Source: Peltaster fructicola (Eukaryota > Ascomycota > Dothideomycetes). Taken from it: 64,000 nt of DNA. This document shows positions 1-11,357 of this stretch, piece after piece. The stretch covers positions 3,659,501 through 3,723,500 of the forward strand of contig CP051140.1 in assembly GCA_001592805.2 (NCBI GenBank), written 5' to 3'. The position numbers and the translations under genes are program-made. Numbering within the stretch: position 1 is the stretch's first letter; every line of letters begins with the position of its first letter. The notes under the pieces were generated by a model that ran no database searches, had not been told where the DNA came from, and was given only the letters and a program-made list of their open reading frames with translations.

Positions 1-2
1 CT

Positions 3-548
3 GACCCATGGGCATTACCACGACGAACCTCCTCCGCGGTTTCTGCACCATTACTTCCACCAGACGCTAGCTCAAGTTACACTGGAGGGGCATTTTATAT
101 CGCGCGCCTCTTGGTGCCAATTGAGCTCCCCAGCAACAAGTGTTTTGTGCCAACCTTCCACTCATGCTTGGTCTCACGAGTCTACACGCTTGGCTTGTCT
201 TTGTCAACAAACACTGCATTCGGTGGCAACATGGACCTACGGGTGCCTGTGCAGATATCGGCGTTGCCTTCCCTTCGTAACGACTCTCCCAGACCATCCA
301 TCACTAGCCTCAACAGTGTCGAAATCGATGACGAGAGCGCTGACGGTGTTGATGAATTCTTCGAGCCAAGGACTATCTACGCGCCTGAAGATGAGTACCT
401 TGGCAGCAGCAGGCTCCAAGGTGGTGCTGTCGAGCCACAAGCATCAAGGCGTGATAGCGTCATGCACGATCAGGGCAATGGTCTGCCTGAGTACTCACTT
501 TTGGCTCCTGGCAGTCGAGGCCGTCGCCCAGGCGTGCCTGTCTTCTAG
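3..548 (+). CDS. Arrestin-like protein, C-terminal part (5' end outside window)
   Basis: The frame is open from the left edge to a TAG and gives 181 residues. The segment from GGAFYIARLLVPIELP through PTFHSCLVSRVYTLGLSLS to LRVPVQI matches the last strands of an arrestin C domain: the Pro-Thr-Phe, the SRVYTL stretch and a closing LxVPVQI strand are typical of fungal alpha-arrestins. An acidic, Ser/Pro-rich tail follows and contains LPEY, a variant of the PY motif bound by WW domains of Rsp5/Nedd4 ligases. Family knowledge: alpha-arrestins are adaptors that bring the ligase to plasma-membrane transporters. The N domain is not visible, so the subfamily cannot be set. The ATG-less start is explained by the window edge. 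Confidence 0.75.
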   Translation, partial: DPWALPRRTSSAVSAPLLPPDASSSYTGGAFYIARLLVPIELPSNKCFVPTFHSCLVSRVYTLGLSLSTNTAFGGNMDLRVPVQISALPSLRNDSPRPSITSLNSVEIDDESADGVDEFFEPRTIYAPEDEYLGSSRLQGGAVEPQASRRDSVMHDQGNGLPEYSLLAPGSRGRRPGVPVF

Positions 549-773
549 GCTTGCTACCGCATTAGCACAATTGGTTTTGTCTCTTGCTGGTAGGCATGAT
601 TGTCCTTATATACCCTCAAAAGCATGGCGTTTATGGATGCAATTTGGATAATAGTTCTCATGGGAAAGCATATAGACTTCCATCATTAATGTATACGTCT
701 TCCACATCTATCATGCAATCTATCATATGTACGGATGACAAGCAGCACATGCTATCATCCATGTCCTAGAGAC

Positions 774-2632
774 TCAGGCACCCAAGCCAAGTCCTCTCAT
801 GAACCTCACCTCATCCGCATTTCGCACAAGAGCCCTACGCATGGCCATGGAGAATTGCCTTTCCGCATCGTAGCGTGCTCGCTCATATGCATTCTCCGCC
901 TGTATCTCGACAGCGTCATGGAACTCTTCCGTCTGGTGCTTTGGGCCAAACCCGAGTGACCCTATCCTCCCATCAGCAGTCCAAAGAAGCAATTTCTCAG
1001 CCCTGTGTCCTGTCGACGAAGTAACTTGGTAGGGTAGTAGCTTTTGCACAATGTCGCCCTCACCATGTGCTTCATTGCTGTGAGACCAGATGTTCGTTGA
1101 AATGGTCTCTGTGTTGGTGATCGTTGCATTTTGCTCATTGATGTTGAACGACCTGACCAAGCTGTAGCCATTACGTTCCATCCATCGAAGACTGCCGTTG
1201 CCGTCACTGCATACTATCTTGCCGCCATGCGAAGCGACGCTTAGTAGTTTGGAGGAGCTTGCAGTCTGGCGGTTGAGATACTTCTCGCCGTCGTGTGCGG
1301 AGTCTCCACCTGACATCGAGTACAGCTCCAAGCTACCTTTGCCTTTGTACACTCCGGCACAGAGCGCAGTCCAGCCAGAAGATGTCTTTCGAGCAGTATG
1401 CGCCGATAGTAGCAGACTTGGATCGTCGACTAGATTGAAATGTCGAGGTATATAAGGGTACGGTGAGCTGACCATACACGACATGCGTGCTCCACTGTGC
1501 AGAGTCGATTGTAGTCGAGGAAAGAAGCGAAGAGAGTACTGCAGCATAGATGTAAATCTTCCTGCTACCCATATAGAGCCGTTGAGGAACGGATCATGTG
1601 ATATGGAGGTCGGACCAGGCTGTGTGAGAGTGACGTGTCCAGGAGCTTGTGGCGCAGGCCCAGCGATCAGCTCAGCTCGCGTGTGAGCATTGCTCTGCGA
1701 AAATGAGCAATCGCGAGAGTCATACAGGTGAATGCTGTCGTTGGTGCCAACGATCAATGGCTGACCGGCATCGCAAGCAGACAGCGCTGTGATTGCCGAG
1801 AGTGAGAATCGCTTGCTCGAGACTAGACAGAGTTGTGCCAGATCGACTTCATGCAGTATGTTTCCAACAGCAAAGAAGCCACGATTTGTGGAGCTCTCGA
1901 TAGACACAACTTCAACGGCGGACGAGCTGGTCATCAGTTGTTTGATATCCTCAGCTGATGTGACTCGTGGCGTCAACAGTCCTGGACCACTGTGGCCTAG
2001 TATGTTGTCTGTGTCTGCTTCGGGATCATGGATGACGATGCTACCATCATCAAGAGGAGACACAACAGAGTTGTGGGATGACCCAGCTGGATGGAAGAAA
2101 GCAGCCCCAACAGCTGTACGAATATCGCTCTCACCTCTTGATCCTGGCATATGTTTCCAGCTGACATTGACGCTGGCGTGCCGCTGAATGTACTCGTCGT
2201 AGTAGTCGATTTGTTCGCCAGGGTACCCAGGCTCCCAATTCACAAGAGCTCGATTCCGTCGTATATTTGCGGTTTGTGTGGCGGGTATTTGCAGGTTCTG
2301 ATCGCCTTGCTGATAAGCATCCAGTGCTTGAGTCAAGTGATGCAGTGCATCAATCCTTGTGGTTGTAGCATTGGCGTCATGTAGACCTTTGTCTCTGAGC
2401 TCCTTCAGACGTCGAGCTGCTTCAGCCGAGGAGTCCTCGAAGCAGATGACTTTCCATAGCGTATGATCACGTCCCAGCTTCAAGAATATGCGTGAAACTC
2501 GTTGAAGACGCACTATGTCATCGAGGTTGAGGTCTTGCAAGGTCAGTGACGTGCACGTAAATATCTGCTGCACTCACATCTGATGATCTGGTTGAGCAGC
2601 TCCTCCGGAAGGCGACTCAAAGGCGACGCCAT
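774..2632 (-). CDS. F-box protein with WD/propeller-like C-terminal region
   Basis: Two exons, 2632-2578 and 2533-774, joined over a 44-nt GTGAGT..CAAG intron, give about 604 residues. The splice rebuilds a textbook F-box in the first ~45 residues: LPEELLNQIIRYLNLDDIV, then RLQRVSRIFLKL and LWKVICF. F-box proteins link Skp1-Cullin ubiquitin ligases to substrates. The rest has beta-rich blocks spaced like degenerate WD/propeller blades (SVASHGGKIVCSDGNGSLRW, LLLWTADGRIGSLG) and a charged helical end (ERARYDAERQFSMAMRRALV). Without the intron the F-box is cut, so the spliced ATG is preferred to the in-frame downstream starts. It is transcribed divergently from the Hrd3 gene, 365 bp away. The substrate is unknown; the F-box call is firm, the propeller is inferred. 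Confidence 0.85.
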
Positions 2633-2997
2633 GATGTATGCCCGATATTACAAGCGGATCTGATCGACTTGACCTCACAGTACGAATGAGAGCAGCATGA
2701 GACATCTCGGCAGGCCTATCGATCATGCAACCGGACTGTGGTTCATGAATGGCCGGATCCTTCCACATTGATGCGTAAGTGATGTCGCCGAGCGTGAGCC
2801 GATGACGCTGATGCACACAAGTCATCACTAAAACGCGACCTTCACCTAACAAACAGCTGTCATAATCTCGTACATCGCAACGGTGCTGCTCACCATCCAC
2901 ACCGATCACTGCACGCCCCTCACAGCAGTCATCTTTACATGCATGTCATGCCCTCTTGTTGAAGCTTCCCGTTAGTTCGACGTGGCTCAACTCAAGC
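2633..2997. promoter_or_regulatory. Divergent promoter region, F-box gene / Hrd3 gene
   Basis: This 365-bp gap separates two genes read outward, so it must hold both promoters and 5' leaders. I see no convincing TATA box or known operator. Short open frames in it are not supported as genes. Confidence 0.5.
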
Positions 2998-5636
2998 ATG
3001 AAGCGACTCTCCTGGTACTCGCTCCCGATCTTGCTTGGTAAGGATCACTTCTGCTGCGCAACCCAAACCGTGCTAACCCAGCCTGCGCAGTGCTTCTGCT
3101 GTTCTGCATCGGGAAATGTGTAGCACAAGAAGCTGCCTTTCACGCGGACCAGGTAGTGATACAGGACGATCAACGTGAGCATAGCGCAGAAGAGAAGGCA
3201 CACACAAGTCAGGATGGCACGAAAGCACCACCACAGCACGAAAGCGTGCAAGAGGCGCTACGGATCCTACGTAACATACGACCGCCCATGGTCTCGAAGC
3301 TGGCGAGGTACACGCGCAAGCCAAAAGGCTTCCTAGGCAGCACCATCTACTATGCCAAGGAGGCATTCACATTGCTGTTCCTCACGTCGCCCATCAAGAC
3401 GTCTCCTGTTGCAGCGTCCATGACTAGCACGCTACCACCACAACTTCCATCGTCTCTTGCAGAAGCAGTCACACTTCTGGAAGATGCTGCGACCACCGCC
3501 CAAGACCCATCAGATGCGCTCTTCTTGCTGGCCGAGCTGAACTTCCACGGCAACTTCTCCCATCCTATATCCTATCCTCGCGCATTCAACTACTACAAGC
3601 AACTGGCAGATATTACTGGCAATAGCACAGCTCAGCACATGGTCGGCTTCATATACGCTACTGGTCTGAATCCTGAGGTCGGGCAGGACCACGCAAAGAG
3701 CATGTTATATCATACGTTTGCAGCGGAGCAGGATGACACAAGATCAGAGATGACAGTAGCATATCGTCGTCACGCGGGCATATCCACACCGAGAAACTGC
3801 GAAGAGGCGGTGATCTTGTATCAGAGAGTGGCCCGTAAGGCGATCGCATACTATCAGTCTGGACCGCCGGGTGGACACAACCTGAACAGGGATGCATACC
3901 GACTAGCAGATGAGGCAGGAGGCGTCTATGGTCCAGGCGCGAGCTATAGCTCGGCTGGACATAATGCCAAGAATGCTCACCCGTCCAGTAATGCTTACGC
4001 AGATATCGATGATGTTTTGGAGTATCTGCTCTTCCAGTCCTCCAAGGGCGACATCAAGGCGACATTTGGACTTGGACGGCTTTACTATGATGGTGAGCGC
4101 AACTTCAAACGTGATTTGCGCACTGCAAAGAAGTACTTCATGGAGGTTGCGCGCCAATACTGGGATGCGTCCGGCAAAATCAAGAACGACGCCAATGCAG
4201 ACTTTGCATCGAAGGCTGCTGGCTATCTGGGTCTCATGTTCTTGCGTGGCGAAGGGATGGATCAATCCCTACCGAAGGCTAAGATCTGGTTTCAGCGAGG
4301 TGTCAGCAATGGTGATGCGATCAGCCAATACTCACTGGGTCTGATGTACCTTGAAGGTCTCGGCGTAGAGCAGAACATTGCAAAAGCCGTGGACTACTTC
4401 GCAGCCGCTGCTGATCAGGATTTGGCATTGGCACAGACGAGGCTTGGTGTACTCTTCCTCGACGAGGGAGATGATATCACTACTGCCATCAAGTACTTCG
4501 AACTTGCAGCTCGAAATCATCATATCGAAGCCTTTTTCTATCTCGCAGAGATCGCCGACCAAGGGATAGGCCGAGAGAGAAGCTGCAGCACCGCTGCTCA
4601 CTTCTACAAGATCGTTGCAGAGAAGGCAGAACCACTTTGGGCATCACTCGAAGAGGCCAATGAGGCATACGAGGAGGGTGATACACACAAGGCTCTGATA
4701 GGGTATCTCATGGCCGCAGAGCAGGGCAGCGAGAATGCCCAGGCAAACGTAGCATGGATTCTCGACGAAACGCGGCCCAAGTGGTCGCTACTGGTGTGGT
4801 TCACTACAGCCGCCAATACGATTTCCAAGCTGGCAGATGCACCAAGGCTCGCACTGCGATACTGGACACGATCTGCAAAGCAGGGCAATTACGATTCAAT
4901 CGTCAAGATGGGTGACTACTACCTTACTGGACTCGGAGTTGCCACTGTTGGACATTCTCTCTTGCCGCAGCCAGACAACGCAGCAGCTTGTTATCAGGCC
5001 GCAGCAGAGACGTTGCAGTCTGCGCAAGCTATGTGGAATCTAGGCTGGATGCATGAGAATGGTCTTGGAGGCGTCGAGCAGGACTTTCACCTTGCAAAGC
5101 GCTTTTACGATCAGGCCCTTGAGACGAACAAAGAGGCATATCTGCCAGTCAAGCTTAGTCTGTTCAAGCTGAGATGGCGAAGCTGGTGGAATAAGGTCAC
5201 ATACGGCAGTGTGAAGAGCATCCAGGATGAGGAGTCGCCAAGAACACGACGTACGTTTTTGGAATGGCTGGTCGAGTTTCTCGAAGCCGATGCTCGGATG
5301 AACTACGATCAGCATGATGGATACGAAGCAGACGACTGGGACAGTGCTCGTGAGCCAATGCCAGGCGGTGACGAGTACTGGAATCCTGCAGACGAGTACG
5401 ATGACGATCTTGTCATCACTCTGATCATAGCAGGACTTATTGGGGTGCTACTATGGCTCTTCTGGTATCGACAGCAGCAGCAGAGAGCTTTGGAGCGGCG
5501 TCGTCGAGAAGCTGTACAACAAAATGCCGATGGCAATGTAAATATAGCAGCTGAACAGCAGCATGATAGAGGAGTCTTTCCTCCACCTGGCGACCCTGCT
5601 TGGAATCAGTGGGTTGCTGGTGGAGTTGGGCATTAG
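2998..5636 (+). CDS. hrd3: Hrd3/SEL1L-type ERAD ubiquitin-ligase subunit
   Basis: Exons 2998-3037 and 3091-5636 flank a 53-nt GTAAGG..GCAG intron with a GCTAAC branch site. Splicing yields a signal peptide (MKRLSWYSLPILLVLLLFC) and about 861 residues. The body is a string of Sel1-like repeats (YLGLMFLRGEGMDQ, YSLGLMYLEGLGVEQNIAKA, NLGWMHENGLGGVEQDFHLA). A single membrane helix (VITLIIAGLIGVLLWLFWY) near the C-terminus is followed by a short basic cytosolic tail. This order (signal, lumenal Sel1 array, one C-terminal helix) is that of Hrd3/SEL1L, the ER-membrane partner of the Hrd1 ligase, which presents misfolded lumenal proteins for retrotranslocation. Length fits the family. Other Sel1 proteins usually lack this topology. 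Confidence 0.92.
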
Positions 5637-5918
5637 CATTTGCAGCATACTTTGTACATCATAATGCAACTCATACAGGCTTGACGGTGATCGCTCGTTG
5701 TGCCTCTTATGCTTCGTGTGTAGATACTGCCAAGGATCGTGGTGCCGGTCTCTAGCGTCAGTGCGTTCGTGCTTCAAGACATTCCTTCGTCGAGACTCGC
5801 TTTCATCATTAACATCACCACACCATCGTATTCTGATACACCGACGGAGGACATAAAGGAGATCAAGGGCGCGCCATGGCCGTGGAATGAGCGGCTCAGA
5901 GCATGCCATAGCGGGAGT

Positions 5919-7328
5919 ATGTCCTGTCACATCTACGCGGAATACCTCCATCATATCAAGTCGATATCGTTGCAGGTAGCTACGGCGAACGATACCGATG
6001 CTCGAGCAAGAATCACTGAGAATGGCAACGCGATAGAGGTTGTGTGCGGTACAGACATTAAGTCGCTACGACTCCCCGTTCAAGTCGTGCAGCCTACAGA
6101 AGATCCAATAGTGTTGCCGCGTACGGCTATTAGGACGCTTCGTTTGCGCGCTCGAGAGGCCAACAATACGACCTCACAGCAGGAGAACATCACTCCATGG
6201 ATGTCAGAATCCCTACCATCTAGCACAGAGCTGTCCTGCGCATCATGCAAGGTTGTTCTCGTGCCTCGCGGCAATATCACGCAATGGAAGGACCTACCCT
6301 CAGACGGATGGGCGGAGATGATGGAGTTCTGGCATTGTCACAAGCCGGATGAGCACGACACATATGGCCATCAGACTTCGCAGAAAGGCTACTCTGCTAG
6401 CAGCCAGCTCAATATCGAGAGCGGTGTAGGATTGCTTGACGCCACGACAATGCTGCTGTCTCCGAATGATGTACAAGGCTTGACGGTAAGTCTTTCGCGT
6501 TGTGCCGAACAAAGAGGGCATATAAGAACCGTTACTTCGTGATCTTCGAGATCATCTCAGTGGAAGTCAGACGGGATACGAATCGTCCAAGATCGAGTGA
6601 GCGGCCAGTATCTGCTCTACCCTTGCGAGAGCGATGGGTCGACTGGTAATAGGTCTGTCTCAGCTCACTGCTGTCCTACAGCCGGGTTTTGGAAGACAAG
6701 CATCTGGTAGGGTCAAATGCAGTGGCACAAATCCATATAATCCACGGTCTGATCAATGCTAATTGAACTACAGGAGTACATCAATGGTGACATTACGATC
6801 CAATGCTGCTCCTGTACAGCCGACCTTGGTTGTAATGACATCGACACCCACGCCGTTCGCCTCAGTAAATCTTCAATCTTGATCTCGGATAGGAGTAAGA
6901 CCTCGGGGCCACCCTTCAATAAGGAGAAATGGTCTGCTTGCAGTCTCCTAACAGCTATGGAGAACCAGGGAGTCCACAGGCTGAATGTCGTCTGCAGAAC
7001 CGCTGACGCCGCCTATCTTGTATGGATCTTCGCGCCCTTCTTGCTGGTGTCGAGCACAATGTCGGAGCTGCCACAACCTCTAAGTGTCGTGAAGGTCTTG
7101 TGGAAGCCAGCCACACGTCAAGAGGCTCTCCGGAACGACGAGAAGCTTAGTGGTGGAGGCTCTTCAACAGGAATACTGGAGCTCACTGCGCTGGACTTCC
7201 AGGAGCTTGTATCATGCTTGACCACAGCTGTGGGCTTGCTGCCTGCCAATGGAGGAACGTTCAACGGCTGGAACGTTGCCCTGTTGCCTCGGTTCACTCA
7301 AGTAGATGTCCGAAGTAGCATTGCGTAA
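5919..7328 (+). CDS. HECT-like E2-binding protein, UBE3D/Ipa1 family
   Basis: I model exons 5919-6485, 6561-6596 and 6774-7328 (385 residues). The first ATG in phase with homology is MSCHIYAEYLHHIKSISLQ. Family landmarks are the SCASCKVVLVPRG cysteine pair, LPSDGWAEMMEFWHCHKPDE, the second zinc-type pair CCSCTADLG, and the C-terminal STMSELPQPLSVVKVLWKP. UBE3D/Ipa1 proteins bind E2 enzymes through these parts and act as E3-like factors; yeast Ipa1 is also linked to mRNA 3'-end processing. The first and last exons are secure. The 12-codon middle exon is inferred from a GTGAGC donor and the need to keep phase; it leaves a 177-nt second intron, long for this window, so the middle may be spliced differently. 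Confidence 0.82.
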
Positions 7329-7345
7329 TGCTTCGAAATGCTCCC

Positions 7346-8213
7346 TCAGCACAACGTATCGATCTCGAATGGGAGGTTATCCAGGTCGACGTCCTCGTTG
7401 TCGTCATCGACCATAGGAGCCAAGCCTTGCTCGAATGACTCATCGAACTGTCGGCACCGCTCCGCCGAGGTCTTCATGAGATCATAAGACGCATCCCACT
7501 GCTCCTCTTCAGTGGTCTCGATGATGCGGGCTTCAAAAATGGCCTGTCGAATGTCATCTCTGAACTGTCCTCGGGCTTCCCCTTCTCTTATGCGTGCTGC
7601 GAGCAGCTCATGATCATCGAACAGAGCCAACCGGGTATCGGCTTCGTTGTGATGCAATATGTCCACTGACCACTGCTCGAAGTCATCGCTGGCAGCGTCT
7701 CCGAACTGTGCGCTTTCGGAGTCGAAAGGTTGCGTTTGTGGTGCAAGGCGTGCGAGTTCGTTCACAGTAACAGGGCCATGCATACTCATCATGGTACGAT
7801 CTCCTATCGCCAATGTCAGAACGCAGCGCCGACCGCGGCAAGCCATACTCACCATCCTTCAACAAAGAATCCTTCCGTCCCAGGAAGCTAGCAAAGGACT
7901 TGGCCTTGCGACCAAGTTCAGCCAGTCGATCAGAGATACGACGAGATTTGTGCAGGATATCAGGAGTGCTGCCCTGTCGGCTACCATCCGAGGATGATCC
8001 TTCGACTTCTTCGATGGCAACGTCTTCTGCAGCTCGTCTCTCGTTATGTCGGAAGCTGATAAGCTCAGGCATGCCAAGAGCATAATCAAGGTCATCTTCG
8101 AGCTGTCTCTGCACCATGGGTGGTGTATCATCGCCTACACCGACCCATTGATCGACCGAGATGATCGAGCCGAATGATCGTCCTTGTCTGCTGTATGCAT
8201 GCATACCTGCCAT
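7346..8213 (-). CDS. Hypothetical acidic, mostly disordered protein
   Basis: Exons 8213-7853 and 7803-7346 flank a 49-nt GTGAGT..ATAG intron, giving 272 residues. I do not recognise the family. The first half carries a Ser/Gly-rich stretch (EEVEGSSSDGSRQGS) followed by a basic helix (SRRISDRLAELGRKAKSFAS). The second half is Glu/Asp-rich and predicted helical (DDIRQAIFEARIIETTEEEQ), ending in a very acidic tail (VDDDNEDVDLDNLPFEID). There is no signal peptide or membrane segment. The clean splice site, which fuses two frames of similar composition, supports a real gene. It is tail-to-tail with the UBE3D-like gene, 17 bp from its stop. Confidence 0.65.
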
Positions 8214-8737
8214 TGTATGATGTTATCTGGAGAACATCTGTCTGGAGAAGTGGATTGAAGAGAGTATGGTGGCAGAAGACCGAAAAGAAATGGGCAGGGC
8301 ATACTGATTTGCTGTTCAGAGGCATATCGTCCCATGGTCGATAGCGTGGTAAGCAGATATACAATACTTGACGAAAGCGTAAGCAATAAACCATAGAGTG
8401 GCTGCGGAAGGTCAGCTGTGGATAACAAATCGGAAGGAGACGATATCAAAGATGTCTGATCGAACTATCCATGATGGCATACATTCTACATAATCTGATT
8501 CAAGGAAGATTGAATGTGCTGAAAGAATCAAATCCTCCAAACATTCTCTATCACTACAATGTAGTGTAGCGTGCTCCATTTGCGGTAGCTTCCTTGCAAT
8601 CTGTTATCACGATCTCATCGTGCTCATTAAGTGATGCTGAACACAAACGCCATCCCATAACCGATAGGAAAGTCATCAAGCCTCGATAGTGGTCGGGCGA
8701 TTCTTTATGGGCTGCTTCGGCCATCATTCCGCATGCT
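8214..8737. other. Intergenic, no gene seen
   Basis: This lies between the 3' end of the C2H2 regulator gene and the start of the hypothetical gene, both on the minus strand. It presumably holds a terminator and a promoter. Short open frames here lack coding character and I see no repeat. Confidence 0.4.
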
Positions 8738-11357
8738 CTACATGTGGTTCGTGAGCTCAGGGAAGAGCTCATTGAGTGCGCTGTTGTCCGACTTCAGCTG
8801 TGCCACAAAGTCGTACTGGGAGCCAGCATTGTTCCAACCATTGCCTTCACTCAATGATGGGAACATATCGGCACTAGATGCTGCCTGAGTTGAACCAGTG
8901 CCAAAGAGGGTGAAGTCCTGGTTAGGACGAGCCTCATCTCCGATCTGCATGCTGTCGTCGTACGTAGCATGAGGAGGGAGGAATGCCATGTCGGCACTGG
9001 GATGAGGTGAGATGTATGCTGAAGACGGGCCGGCGCTGTCGGTAGAGAAGTCATTGTAATCCATACCGCTGCTGAGGCCAAGATTGGAGTTTGGTGTTGG
9101 TTGCTGCGGGAAGAGCGGACCATCCAGGCTGAAGCTGGCCTCCATGTTGAGGTCGTCGGGAGTGATCGCGTCACTGTAGACACTACCATCGAGGATGAGA
9201 CCGTGGCTTGAGGCGCCAGACATGGAAGTACGACGATCCTCGCTCATCGGAGTCATCGGGAAAGCTTGCATGTCGTTGAAATTGAAATTGTCAAAGTTGC
9301 TGTAGTTGAAGTGACCAGAGAAGTCTGGCGAGGCATGGGCATAAGCGGGAGTACCGTAGTTGCTTGGTCCAGCAATGGAAGGTGGTGGCATCGACTCACG
9401 GTGCGATGTTGTGGACCATGATTGGACGCTTGGTGATGGCGCGATTGGCGTGAGTGGTGTCAGGAGCGCTGAGGATGGTGAAGGAGGGATAGAGCCTTGT
9501 GGCAGCCTAGTGGCATCCGACGCCCTGCTCTTCCCGTTGTTCTTGGAGCGGACGTATTGCCAACCGTGAGCCTTCTCCATGTGCTGCTTGCAATTGCTCT
9601 CACGCTTTGATGTGTACGGGCATGGAGGATACAAGCAGTGATAGAGAGATGGTGCTGACGAGTGTTTGTCGTTGACGTGTCGATCGCGCTCCTTCTCGGT
9701 CGGCCAGCCAAGAGCGTGGTATTTGCAGTCTGTCTCCGGACACTTCCAAGGTCGTTCGTGTGTCTTGACATGCTTGGTCAAGTCGCAGGGACGCTTGAAC
9801 TCTTTGTCGCAGAGCTCGCAGGTGTGTATCTCCGGTTTGGCATTCTTCTTGCGTCGTGCCATGGAACGAGCCACCTCGTCGGCAAGCTCGTCATCTTCTT
9901 CTGTAATTGGCCGCTTCATGGAGGCGGAGGCGAGGTCCTCGAAAGAGAGAACCTGTCCAGTAGTGACACTTATGAGCTTTCCATCCTTGTGACGAACAAG
10001 CTCAGCTTGCTTTCCGTTATGACTCACGCCTCCCTCCAAGGTGATCGATTCATCCCTGGCACATAGTTAGCACGTGATGTGATGGACGAACAGGTGACAA
10101 GAGAAGAGTAGAAGGGAATGGATATATAAAGACATGCCGTGCCGCGCAGGATTCATCCAGATGAGGCTTAGCAGTTTTGTTGTCGAAGGAGTCATATCCT
10201 GGGGGTTTCAATGGGTAGTACTTACGGAGAGTAGTCCATCTCGTCTAGTTTCTCGCCTTTGGCTTGTTTCTCGCGTGTCGCAGCCAAGATAAGTGCGTAT
10301 TTGCGGATCTGTCATGAGAGTCAGAATTCGGTGTTCCTAAAGGACACCGCCCCATTGTTAGCACGAACCTGCTCAACCAGATCAACAAAATAACCCTGTG
10401 TGTACGGACGATCGGCCGGTGCTCGCTGGTCGCTCTCGTGGAGAGTGGTGACAGTCGTATGCAGGACACGGATGGTTCGCTCGCAGAAAGCGAGATATTT
10501 CGATGGTGAGGGTGTGTACTCCTTTACGCCAAACTCCAATAAGCAAATGTGCAACCAAATTGATTGCGTCAAGCTGAACTTACAGGTGCCAGAAAGATGA
10601 GAGCTCGCTCAAGCTCACGAAGAGTGTTGATTTCCTTGTTTCCAATTTTGCGTGGAACCTCCTTGATGAGGGGGTGGAATTCCTTCAGTGTCTGCTCTCG
10701 AAGGATAGGCTTGACAATGTGTTTGTGAATCTGGTCCTTTGCATATTCGCTGAGACCACGCTCCTCACCAACCACGCTGACTGGAGAGGAGGCTTCTTCT
10801 GCGACGATTGTATTGGGTCCGACTGTGGAGGAAGAAGAGTTAGAGTCGGACTTCGAATCCGGAAGCTTTATAGAGGCCGCACCTGTGTAGGAGGATTTTC
10901 CGGAGATTGAATCGACACTGGATCCGATGCCACTATCTGACGAATGGCTGCGTCTTTGTGAACGCGATCGTGTCTTGGACTCGATACGCTCGTCCTCCAA
11001 GGCCGGTGCCGGGAGCACATCAGGATCGCTGAGAACACTGCTCAAGGCAAGTTTCGATTGTGTAGCGATCGCCTTGTCCACGCGGCTGAGAAGATCTGCA
11101 GCACGACGCTCTCCAGCTCCAATCAACATCTCCTCTAGCGATCGAGGACATGTTGTTGCCCGCAATGGATTCGACGGAGAGCCACCTCTTGCTGCCTCGA
11201 TACCATTGAACAGCTCGTTGCTTGGTTGTGATCCCAGGTGAACAGTATCACCCTTGCGCAGAGACATACTGTGAAAGGCATCGATGAGATTGTCAGGGCT
11301 TGTAGAGGGTGCAGGAGTGCGCCGAGGATGGGCGGTAGTAGTAGTAGTTGACGACAT
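8738..11357 (-). CDS. C2H2 zinc-finger transcription factor, four exons
   Basis: Exons 11357-10584, 10521-10369, 10308-10226 and 10055-8738 give 775 residues. The junctions rebuild motifs shared by a conserved ascomycete regulator family: FLAP/EYTPSPSKYLAFCE, DLVEQ/IRKYALILAATRE and MDYSP/DESITLEGGVSHNG. Three C2H2 fingers lie at about residues 416-500 (CELCDKEF..HVKTH, CPETDCKYH..HVNDKH, CLYPPCPY..HMEKAH), preceded by a basic SMARRKKNAKPE stretch. Ser/Pro/Asn-rich regions flank them. It is probably nuclear and DNA-binding; the target is unknown. Start is MSSTTTTTAHP; the longer frame begins with TTG. Intron 2 has a poor GTTCGT donor and intron 4 is 170 nt, so those two junctions are the least certain, though both keep phase and family sequence. 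Confidence 0.85.

Noticed and set aside
3-548. The left-edge arrestin was considered as PalF, which would pair with palC in the Pal pathway
   Set aside because: Only the generic arrestin C-domain end is visible, with an LPEY tail; nothing specific to PalF/Rim8 can be seen.
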